Part shown: positions 1 through 6,203 of the stretch, in pieces
Numbering within the stretch: the first letter of the stretch is position 1
How the letters are laid out: every line of letters begins with the position of its first letter
Assembly (NCBI GenBank): GCA_020718315.1
Contig: DYSK01000061.1
Span: forward strand, 1-12,046
Reading direction: 5' to 3'
Source: Draconibacterium orientale
GTDB taxonomy: Bacteria > Bacteroidota > Bacteroidia > Bacteroidales > UBA12170
Length of the DNA stretch: 12,046 bases
Notes under the pieces: model-generated
What the model saw: only the letters and a program-made list of their open reading frames with translations
Database searches by the model: none
Told to the model about the DNA's origin: nothing
Program-made: the position numbers and the translations under genes

Positions 1-331
1 AAGAATTAAATGGCTTCCCATTTTGGTAAAATGTTTACCGGTTTTTTTGAATGATTTTTTTTGTCCATTTTTTATCCTTTTGAGAGGCGTCTCATTTCTA
101 TCCAAGACACCTGTTTTAAATCGTTGCGAGAGCGAATTCAGGTTATTTATGTTTTTCGAAATTATATAGCAGGACTGATTCCGAGCGATACTCGAGCGAT
201 TTCATGGGTTTTATTCCGTGCATCTTGATGCTAAAAATAAAAAAAACAAAACTCCATTGAGATAGCTTGTGAGCTTATTTTGAGAAGGTTTATAATTTAA
301 AAATTCGATTATTTAGAATAAATATAAATTG
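1..331. other. Intergenic region, no gene recognised
   Basis: AT-rich stretch without a supported gene on either strand. The longest plus-strand opening (from base 2 to about 169) has no start and no recognisable protein character. A minus-strand ATG at 68 stops after 20 codons. Two small structures are visible: a 5-bp hairpin TGAGA-GGCG-TCTCA at 81-94, and a short direct repeat at 182-200. The last bases lead into the promoter of the peroxidase gene. Whatever gene lies to the left ends outside the window. Confidence 0.6.
182..200. repeat. Short direct repeat CGAGCGAT x2
   Basis: The 8-base word CGAGCGAT occurs at 182-189 and again at 193-200, separated by ACT. A related GCGAGAGCGA lies at 125-134. 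The words are GC-rich against a very AT-rich background, which makes them visible. Function is unknown; they could be a binding site, a remnant of a dispersed repeat, or chance. Confidence 0.3.
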
Positions 332-339
332 TATATTTG
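332..339 (+). promoter_or_regulatory. Bacteroidota -7 box of the peroxidase gene
   Basis: TATATTTG matches the Bacteroidota -7 consensus TAnnTTTG exactly, 12 bases before the ATG at 352. The -33 element is poor (TTTA-like near 312). Transcription would start around 345, leaving a leader of only a few A/T-rich bases, which suits the lack of a Shine-Dalgarno sequence. Confidence 0.55.
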
Positions 340-351
340 CAATAAAAAATT

Positions 352-885
352 ATGCGTACACTTCTATTAATATCAATCACTTTAATGGGTTTAGCCGGCT
401 TTGCACAACAAAATTTTTATGACTTTGTAGTGAAAGACATCAACGGAAATGATTTTGCCTTCAGTCAATTGGCCGGCAAAAAAGTAATGGTTGTCAATAC
501 AGCTTCAAAATGTGGGTTTACTCCTCAATACGAAGACTTAGAGAATTTATACAAACAATTTGGGGGCAAGAATTTCGTTATAATCGGGTTTCCGGCAAAT
601 AATTTCCTGCATCAAGAACCTGGAACAAATGAAGAAATAAAGGCCTTTTGCACCCTTAATTATGGAGTTACATTTCCGATGATGAGTAAAATTTCTGTGA
701 AAGGCGCCGACATGGATCCGCTCTACGAATGGCTAACAATGAAAGAGAAAAATGGGGTGGAGGATTCAAAAGTGGGCTGGAATTTTCAAAAATACTTGAT
801 AGGAAAAACGGGTAGACTTGAAAAAGTGGTTTCGTCTAAAACCAGTCCATTAGATGAAGAGATTTTGAATTGGATAAAAAAATAA
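352..885 (+). CDS. Exported glutathione peroxidase-family protein (thiol peroxidase)
   Basis: Predicted to reduce hydroperoxides with a cysteine thiol. Residues 1-18 form a signal peptide (short basic start, hydrophobic core, AGFAQ cleavage region), so the enzyme should act in the periplasm. The mature part is one thioredoxin-like GPx domain. The peroxidatic residue is C54 in NTASKCGFT, a cysteine and not selenocysteine. The rest of the catalytic tetrad is present: Q88 (QEPG), W143 and N144 (WNF). C100 sits where thioredoxin-dependent GPx enzymes carry the resolving cysteine. The usual FPCNQF motif reads FPANNF (81-85 region), so the middle cysteine is lost. Length of 177 aa is normal for the family plus a leader. 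The gene is a single unit with its own -7 box and a weak hairpin after the stop. The reductant in vivo is more likely a periplasmic thioredoxin than glutathione; that is family knowledge, not seen here. Confidence 0.9.
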   Translation: MRTLLLISITLMGLAGFAQQNFYDFVVKDINGNDFAFSQLAGKKVMVVNTASKCGFTPQYEDLENLYKQFGGKNFVIIGFPANNFLHQEPGTNEEIKAFCTLNYGVTFPMMSKISVKGADMDPLYEWLTMKEKNGVEDSKVGWNFQKYLIGKTGRLEKVVSSKTSPLDEEILNWIKK

Positions 886-886
886 A

Positions 887-903
887 TGCCTTTTTTTTAG
901 GCA
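887..903 (+). terminator. Weak hairpin after the peroxidase gene
   Basis: TGCCT (887-891) pairs with AGGCA (899-903) around a loop of seven T. It begins two bases after the stop codon at 883-885. The stem is short and the T-run is in the loop and not after the stem, so it is only a possible terminator. Confidence 0.35.
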
Positions 904-963
904 ATTTAATACAATCAATGCGTAAAAATAGTCTCTAAGAATTAATTCTCGAAAAAAAAGATT

Positions 964-996
964 TTTGCTAAAGAACATTTATGCTTTATAATTTAC
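964..996 (+). promoter_or_regulatory. Candidate promoter of the galE-rfbB unit
   Basis: TTTG at 964-967 is followed after 21 bases by TAATTTAC (989-996), an imperfect match to TAnnTTTG. Spacing fits the Bacteroidota -33/-7 arrangement. A start near 1003 would give a leader of about 47 bases. The imperfect -7 box keeps this tentative. Confidence 0.3.
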
Positions 997-1049
997 TAAA
1001 TTAGTTCGCTCAAATAAACCAAACAGTGAACAATTATTAAATTATAGCT

Positions 1050-2069
1050 ATGAAAATATTGGTAACAGGAGGTACCGGTTATATCGGTTCTCATACAGTA
1101 GTAGAGCTTCAAAAAAAAGGATTTGAAGTAATTATTGTGGACAATTTATCAAATTCCTTTGCAAATGTGGTTGATCAAATAGAGCAAATATCGGGCATGC
1201 GACCGGTCTTTGAAGAATTTGATTTAACCGATTTGGATAAAACCAACGATTTTTTTAATCGAAATACCGATTTAGACGGAATCATCCATTTTGCGGCCTA
1301 CAAAGCTGTGGGAGAATCTGTAAACAACCCGCTGAAATATTATAGAAATAATATTGGTTCTTTGGTCAATATTTTGGAGAATATGAATGTTCATTCCATC
1401 AATAATCTGGTTTTTTCTTCTTCCTGCACAGTTTATGGCCAGCCGGAAATATTGCCGGTATCGGAAGAATCGCCTATTTTAAAAGCGATGTCGCCTTATG
1501 GGAACACCAAACAAATTTCGGAAGAAATAATTACCGACACCGGTTTGGTAACCAATGTGAAAGCTATTTTGTTGCGTTATTTCAATCCGATTGGAGCACA
1601 TGATTCTGCTTTAATTGGAGAATTGCCATTGGGAGTACCAAACAATTTGGTTCCTTTTATTACTCAAACGGCTATCGGAATTCGGCCATTATTGCGTGTG
1701 TTTGGTTCCAATTACAACACTCCCGACGGAACGGCTATTCGCGATTATATTCATGTTGTGGACCTTGCTCAAGCGCACGTGGTAGCCATAGAAAGGATGA
1801 TTCAAAATAAAGGAAAAAAGAAAATCGAAACTTTTAATCTTGGAACAGGAAATGGTTTTTCTGTTTTGGAAGTCATTAATTCCTTTGAAAAAGTAAGCAA
1901 CGAAAAACTAAATTATCAGATTGTCGATCGTCGCCCGGGCGATGTTGAAATTGTATATGCCGATACAAGTTTTGCCAACGACGAATTGGGTTGGAAAGCA
2001 CAAAAGTCCTTGGATGAAATGATGCTCTCCGCTTGGCATTGGGAAAAAGCATTAAGCTTCAAAAAATAA
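1050..2069 (+). CDS. galE: UDP-glucose 4-epimerase
   Basis: Interconverts UDP-glucose and UDP-galactose in the cytoplasm, feeding galactose metabolism and surface polysaccharide synthesis. It is an extended short-chain dehydrogenase/reductase. The N-terminal NAD-binding glycine motif GGTGYIG is at residues 7-13, with D31 at the end of the second strand where NAD-specific enzymes have an acid. The catalytic serine region SSSCTVYG (123-130) and the Y150-xxx-K154 pair (SPYGNTK) are intact. LRYFNPIGAH (175-184) and DGTAIRDYIHVVDLA (226-240) are GalE hallmarks; the second is more often DGTCIRDYIHV, here with Ala for Cys. Length of 339 aa equals the family norm. The gene is followed on the same strand, 79 bases later, by another nucleotide-sugar enzyme, so co-transcription is likely. 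C4 epimerisation of other UDP-sugars, such as GlcNAc, cannot be excluded from sequence. Confidence 0.95.
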   Translation: MKILVTGGTGYIGSHTVVELQKKGFEVIIVDNLSNSFANVVDQIEQISGMRPVFEEFDLTDLDKTNDFFNRNTDLDGIIHFAAYKAVGESVNNPLKYYRNNIGSLVNILENMNVHSINNLVFSSSCTVYGQPEILPVSEESPILKAMSPYGNTKQISEEIITDTGLVTNVKAILLRYFNPIGAHDSALIGELPLGVPNNLVPFITQTAIGIRPLLRVFGSNYNTPDGTAIRDYIHVVDLAQAHVVAIERMIQNKGKKKIETFNLGTGNGFSVLEVINSFEKVSNEKLNYQIVDRRPGDVEIVYADTSFANDELGWKAQKSLDEMMLSAWHWEKALSFKK

Positions 2070-2082
2070 ACAATTTCGTATC

Positions 2083-2110
2083 TTTATAATTAGCAATTGC
2101 TACTATATTG
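2083..2110 (+). promoter_or_regulatory. Possible internal promoter ahead of rfbB
   Basis: TTTA (2083-2086), 17 bases, then TATATTG (2104-2110), which lacks one T of TAnnTTTG. The perfect 10-base palindrome AGCAATTGCT (2092-2101) lies between the two boxes and might be an operator. There is no terminator between galE and rfbB, so this would add to, and not replace, read-through from galE. Confidence 0.22.
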
Positions 2111-2148
2111 CTCATAACAAAACAATAATCACTTAGAAAAACAAAAAG

Positions 2149-3210
2149 ATGAATTATAAAAAGAAAATATTAGTCACCGGAGGCGCCGGATTTATTGGCT
2201 CTCATGTGGTTCGTTTGTTTGTAAACAAATACCCCGAATATCAAATTGTAAACCTCGATGTTTTAACGTATGCCGGAAATTTGGCCAATCTGAGAGACAT
2301 TGAAAACAAGCAAAATTATCGATTTGTAAAAATGGACATTGTGGATGCCGAATCCATTACCAAGCTTTTTCAGGCCGAGAAATTTACGGATGTGATCCAT
2401 TTGGCTGCCGAATCGCATGTGGATAGGTCAATTTCAAATCCGACAGAGTTTGTGATGACCAATGTGATTGGCACCGTAAATCTATTAAATGCAGCAAAGC
2501 TAATCTGGAAGGGAGAAATGGAAAAACACCGCTTTTATCATGTATCAACCGATGAAGTGTATGGAAGTTTAGGCGAAATAGGGATGTTTACAGAAAATAC
2601 AGCCTACGACCCACACAGTCCTTATTCGGCGTCTAAAGCCAGTTCCGATCATTTTGTTCGGGCTTACGGCGATACTTATGGTTTGAAGACTGTGATTTCA
2701 AATTGCTCAAACAATTATGGTTCCTACCAATTTCCTGAGAAATTGTTGCCGCTTTTTATAAATAATATTCAGCACAAAAAAGCACTGCCGGTATACGGAA
2801 AAGGCGAAAATGTTCGGGATTGGCTTTGGGTGGAAGATCATGCACGAGCAATAGATGTACTTTTTCATCAAGCTGCAAGTGGAAGTACCTACAATATTGG
2901 CGGCCACAACGAATGGACCAATATTGCTTTGATAAAATTGCTTTGTAAAATCATGGATAAGAAATTGGGTAGGAGTGAAGGCGAAAGCGAAAAACTTATT
3001 TCGTATGTTACTGACCGTGCCGGACACGATTTGCGTTATGCTATTGACAGCACAAAACTTCAAAACGACTTGGGTTGGACACCGAGTTTGCAATTTGAGG
3101 AAGGTTTGGAAAAAACAGTTACTTGGTATTTGGAAAATAAAGAATGGCTCGAGCATGTAACTTCGGGCGATTATCAGAATTATTACGAAAAACAGTACGA
3201 AAAAAGATAA
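2149..3210 (+). CDS. rfbB: dTDP-glucose 4,6-dehydratase
   Basis: Converts dTDP-D-glucose to dTDP-4-keto-6-deoxy-D-glucose, the shared precursor of dTDP-L-rhamnose and several deoxy or amino sugars of O-antigen and capsule. Cytoplasmic, extended SDR fold. Visible features are the NAD-binding motif GGAGFIG (11-17); the DVLTYAGNL segment (37-45), characteristic of this enzyme; LAAESHVDRSI (85-95); the catalytic T134-D135-E136 in HVSTDEVYG, which separates dehydratases from epimerases; Y159 and K163 in SPYSASKAS; and SNNYG(S)YQFPEKL (187-199). Length of 353 aa is typical. The start ATG is preceded by an A-rich leader. It follows galE on the same strand. The partners rmlA, rmlC and rmlD are absent from the window, so the final sugar cannot be told. 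The synonym rmlB is equally valid. Confidence 0.94.
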   Translation: MNYKKKILVTGGAGFIGSHVVRLFVNKYPEYQIVNLDVLTYAGNLANLRDIENKQNYRFVKMDIVDAESITKLFQAEKFTDVIHLAAESHVDRSISNPTEFVMTNVIGTVNLLNAAKLIWKGEMEKHRFYHVSTDEVYGSLGEIGMFTENTAYDPHSPYSASKASSDHFVRAYGDTYGLKTVISNCSNNYGSYQFPEKLLPLFINNIQHKKALPVYGKGENVRDWLWVEDHARAIDVLFHQAASGSTYNIGGHNEWTNIALIKLLCKIMDKKLGRSEGESEKLISYVTDRAGHDLRYAIDSTKLQNDLGWTPSLQFEEGLEKTVTWYLENKEWLEHVTSGDYQNYYEKQYEKR

Positions 3211-3214
3211 TCCT

Positions 3215-3237
3215 TCTTGTCCGCCATTTGGACAAGA
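3215..3237 (+). terminator. Hairpin after rfbB
   Basis: A perfect 8-bp stem TCTTGTCC/GGACAAGA with a 7-base loop (GCCATTT) begins four bases after the rfbB stop codon. A ninth G-U pair can close the loop. The T-rich stretch comes about 15 bases later, so this is not a textbook terminator. Its position at the end of the galE-rfbB unit supports a role in ending transcription or protecting the 3' end. Confidence 0.45.
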
Positions 3238-3292
3238 TGCATGAATTTGAACTTTTTTGTTTATTTACGGATTCTATATGCAATGAATTGAC

Positions 3293-3323
3293 TTGTTATT
3301 GGCCATTGAGTGGTTTAACTTTG
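3293..3323 (+). promoter_or_regulatory. Promoter of the LruC lipoprotein gene
   Basis: TTG at 3293-3295, 20 bases, then TAACTTTG (3316-3323), a perfect TAnnTTTG -7 box at the right distance. Expected start is near 3330, giving a leader of about 34 bases with an A-rich run before the ATG at 3364. It shows that the lipoprotein gene is transcribed separately from galE-rfbB. Confidence 0.6.
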
Positions 3324-3363
3324 GCAGATTAATTAAAGTATTAATTGCAAAAAAACCAACCCC

Positions 3364-5379
3364 ATGAAAAGAACAAGTTTAATGCTTTTTGCCGTGCTCA
3401 TTTTATTCGGCCTAACCAGCTGTAATAAAGAGCTTACGTCCAACCCGGCTGATCCGGCTGATCCAAACGCGAATCTGGTTGATTTGGAAATTCCGGCCAC
3501 TTTTCAGTTCGAAACAGCCAAAGACGTTTCCCTCACCTTTAGCGGTTTTAAATCTGCTTCCGGTGATCTTGTAAAATACAATATTTATTTGTATAATCCA
3601 ATCGGAAAGACGATTACATCAACTTCTGCCGGAGATATGGAAGATGTAATTACTCAATCGGGCCTTTTTGTGGATGCACTGAGCGATTTAGCTTTTACCC
3701 AAATAACTTCTTCATCCAGTTTTGATTTAACACTTTCTATTCCATCTTATTACGACTCTATTTATATTGTAAAAAATGACATGGCGACTTATTCTATGCA
3801 AACAATGGCCGTGCAAAATACCAAAATGGCGGTTCATTTTGATGAAAGTACACCGGCTTCCGGTTTAAAATCTACAACTGCCGAAGAGGTTGATATTTTG
3901 TATGGAGTAAATAGTCTTTCGGAATTGTTTACGATTAATTCATCCACAGGCGATTTGAAGGTTATCAGTACAATTCCAAACGGATCGGGCGGAAGTTACA
4001 CTTGCGCCATCGACCCGGTAAAAGAAATTTTATATACGGTAGGAATAAAGCCTCCTTATTATTTGTATTCGTACAATATCGATACCAATACATGGAAAAC
4101 GATTGGGAGATTGGGATACTTTGGTCCAAGAATGGGCTACAATATCAACGATGGTTTGCTCTATTTTTCTTTCGATTATTGGGTACTTAAAATTGATCCT
4201 TCTAACGCTAAAATGTTATCCTACTATAAAGTGAATGGACTTCACGCAATTGATGGTGGCGATTTAACTTTTTCTGAAGATGGAAAGATGTATCTTTCTA
4301 CTACTTCCGGATTGTATCGATGCGATTATGCTGATAAAAATACACTTACCGCAACAAGAATTTCGGCAGAAAATCTGCCAAACTACCCGAATTCTTTAAC
4401 TTACGATTCTTCCAACGAATTGTGGTGGGCTTCTAATGTTACACCCAAAGGGAAAGTATATATTATGGACGATGTTACCGGCGGATGGGAAAATCGTTTT
4501 GGTGATTATGCAAATTATATCCACGATTTAGCCACTTTGCCGCTCGACGAATCATTAGTAAAAACGGTGGATTCGGATAACGATGGTATTATTGATTTCT
4601 ACGACGAATTTCCAAACGATAACCAGCGCGCCTATTCAGTTTATACACCTTCTATCTACGGATTAGGTACTTATGCATTCGAAGATATGTGGCCAAATCT
4701 TGGCGACTTTGATTTCAACGATTTGGTAGTGAATTATCGTTTTGCTCATATTTACAACGCTGAAGGATTGATTCACGAAACCGTATTTGATTTTATAATT
4801 AAAAACGTCGGGGGATCGTTTAGAAATGGTTTTGGTATTGAAGTGAATTGCGATCCGGCAATAATCAAAGAAGTTGTAGGATGTAATCTGACAAAAAATA
4901 TTGTTTCGGTAGATAGCAAAGGATTAGAAAACGATCAGTCAAAACCCGTTTTTATTGTTTTTGACGATGCATGGGACAATATCAATGTGAACAGTGGGAA
5001 AATGAGAGTGATTATGAAATACAATGTTCCTATTCGAAACAATCAGATGGGAAGTTTGAATCCGTTTATCTTTATCAATGGCGAAAGAAGCAGAGAAATG
5101 CATTTAGTGGATATGGCTCCAACAGATTTGATGAATCAAGCTCTTTTTGGTACCGCCGATGACGATAGCAATCCGGCTATTGGCAGATATTATAGAAACT
5201 CAACAAATTTACCTTGGGGTATAAATATTCTGTACGATTTTACTTTCCCTAAAGAAAAAATTGCCATCAATAAAGGCTACACAAAATTTGCCTCTTGGGC
5301 TGTTTCTGGAGGTGCTGATTTTGTGGATTGGTATAAAGATCAAGATGATTATAGAGATTATACTTATTTGAATTATTGA
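3364..5379 (+). CDS. LruC-domain lipoprotein with propeller-like region
   Basis: Surface or outer-membrane lipoprotein of unknown function. Residues 1-19 are a lipoprotein signal peptide ending in the lipobox LTSC, with C20 as lipidation site; the next residues NKE resemble Bacteroidota lipoprotein export signals. A short NPADPADP linker (27-34) follows. Residues about 177-395 contain spaced short strands (DILYGV, EILYTV, LLYFSF, KMYLST, ELWWAS), suggesting a beta-propeller of NHL/PQQ type. D403, D405, D407, D411 and D414 form a calcium-binding thrombospondin type 3-like motif (DSDNDG and following). From about 430 to the end is the LruC domain (DUF4842 family), marked by AFEDMWPNLGDFDFNDLVV (438-456). 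The gene has its own promoter and a strong terminator, so it stands alone between polysaccharide and nucleotidyltransferase genes. LruC proteins are common in Bacteroidota, but no biochemical role is known to me. Adhesion or glycan contact is only a guess. Confidence 0.85.
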   Translation: MKRTSLMLFAVLILFGLTSCNKELTSNPADPADPNANLVDLEIPATFQFETAKDVSLTFSGFKSASGDLVKYNIYLYNPIGKTITSTSAGDMEDVITQSGLFVDALSDLAFTQITSSSSFDLTLSIPSYYDSIYIVKNDMATYSMQTMAVQNTKMAVHFDESTPASGLKSTTAEEVDILYGVNSLSELFTINSSTGDLKVISTIPNGSGGSYTCAIDPVKEILYTVGIKPPYYLYSYNIDTNTWKTIGRLGYFGPRMGYNINDGLLYFSFDYWVLKIDPSNAKMLSYYKVNGLHAIDGGDLTFSEDGKMYLSTTSGLYRCDYADKNTLTATRISAENLPNYPNSLTYDSSNELWWASNVTPKGKVYIMDDVTGGWENRFGDYANYIHDLATLPLDESLVKTVDSDNDGIIDFYDEFPNDNQRAYSVYTPSIYGLGTYAFEDMWPNLGDFDFNDLVVNYRFAHIYNAEGLIHETVFDFIIKNVGGSFRNGFGIEVNCDPAIIKEVVGCNLTKNIVSVDSKGLENDQSKPVFIVFDDAWDNINVNSGKMRVIMKYNVPIRNNQMGSLNPFIFINGERSREMHLVDMAPTDLMNQALFGTADDDSNPAIGRYYRNSTNLPWGINILYDFTFPKEKIAINKGYTKFASWAVSGGADFVDWYKDQDDYRDYTYLNY

Positions 5380-5406
5380 TATTAATGGGGAGTGGAAGTT
5401 TGGATG

Positions 5407-5442
5407 CCTGCCGTTTTTTTAAATGGTAGGTTTTTTATTTTT
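5407..5442 (+). terminator. Intrinsic terminator of the LruC gene
   Basis: CCTGCCGTTT (5407-5416) pairs with AAATGGTAGG (5421-5430) around a TTTT loop, with two G-U pairs. The stem is followed at once by TTTTTTATTTTT (5431-5442). This is a classic rho-independent terminator 27 bases after the stop codon. Confidence 0.8.
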
Positions 5443-5480
5443 CCAACAATTCAAAAAAAATGCAGTTCCGATTCTATTTT

Positions 5481-5488
5481 TATCTTTG
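5481..5488 (+). promoter_or_regulatory. -7 box of the nucleotidyltransferase gene
   Basis: TATCTTTG is a perfect TAnnTTTG box just downstream of the LruC terminator. No good TTG is found 19-21 bases upstream. Transcription would begin near 5495 with a leader of about 75 bases. Confidence 0.45.
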
Positions 5489-5571
5489 CATTCATTTACT
5501 TCTGGATAAATGAATTTTGCTTGCAATTTTTTTGAAAATATACGAATGCTTTATAAAATATTGTGTTTAAA

Positions 5572-6153
5572 ATGCCAGATCTGATCCTTCTTACTTCCGG
5601 AAATTCGTCTCGGATGGGAACGGAAAAAGCTTTTTTGCCGTTTTCTAACAATCTGACTTTTATAGAGCATATTCTTGCCTGTTATTCGGGCTTTTCAAAG
5701 TCGAAGTTGTTTTTGGTTGTAAATAGTCAGAATTACAATGATATTAAACAAAAGGTTTCTAACTGTGGGGCTCAATTGATTTTAAATGATAATATTGAAA
5801 AGGGTCGATTTCATTCTATCCAATTAGGCATTGGTAAATCGGCTAATTCTGACGGAGTCTTTATTCAAAACATCGATAATCCATTTGTGAATCATTCTCT
5901 CTTAAAAGGAATGTCCTCGCTTTATGACCCGAACGCTTTTGTAGTGCCTCAATTCCAAAACAAAAATGGGCATCCTTTGCTTTTGGGCAATGAGTTGGTT
6001 CGGGTGCTAAAAGAAAATGCCACGGCGTATTCAGATTTCAAAATATTTCTGAATCGATACGAAAAACGATTTTTTGTTAGCGAACAGGAATCGGTCTTGG
6101 CAAACATAAACAGCCCGCAGGAATATCAAAAATGGTTTCCTCAAATGCGATAG
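5572..6153 (+). CDS. MobA/MocA-like NTP transferase family protein
   Basis: A small GT-A-fold nucleotidyltransferase of the MobA-like NTP transferase group. These enzymes transfer CMP or GMP to molybdopterin or activate other small phosphorylated substrates in the cytoplasm. Counting from the ATG at 5572 (193 aa), the N-terminal nucleotide-binding loop LLTSGNSSRMGTEKAFLPF lies at 6-24, a variant of LAGGxSxRMGxxKxLLP in which the first Gly pair is Ser-Gly. FHSIQLGI (80-87) matches the family's G(M/F)xxSIxxGL helix. D102 in QNIDNPFV is the expected metal ligand (family LxDQPFV). NGHPLLLG (132-139) matches RGHPVLFG. NINSPQEY (178-185) replaces the usual D-I-D/N-TPEDY. An in-frame GTG at 5563 would add three residues; I prefer ATG, since it directly precedes the first strand. 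No molybdenum-cofactor or xanthine-dehydrogenase gene is nearby, so the substrate is unknown. Confidence 0.75.
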   Translation: MPDLILLTSGNSSRMGTEKAFLPFSNNLTFIEHILACYSGFSKSKLFLVVNSQNYNDIKQKVSNCGAQLILNDNIEKGRFHSIQLGIGKSANSDGVFIQNIDNPFVNHSLLKGMSSLYDPNAFVVPQFQNKNGHPLLLGNELVRVLKENATAYSDFKIFLNRYEKRFFVSEQESVLANINSPQEYQKWFPQMR

Positions 6154-6203
6154 AAAAACGCAAATTGTTGTTTTAAAAATCAGTGGATCAAATTTAGAAT
6201 AGA

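Noticed and set aside
6..68. Minus-strand ATG frame of 20 codons
   Set aside because: Too short, no promoter box, no recognisable product.
2..169. Open plus-strand frame at the left edge, possible end of a gene
   Set aside because: No start, odd hydrophobic composition with no family resemblance, and a length easily reached by chance.
939..948. Palindrome GAATTAATTC upstream of galE
   Set aside because: Pure AT core in AT-rich DNA; expected by chance and not placed on promoter boxes.
2707..3156. 149-codon minus-strand frame inside rfbB
   Set aside because: Shadow of a well-supported gene; composition reflects the reverse complement of rfbB.
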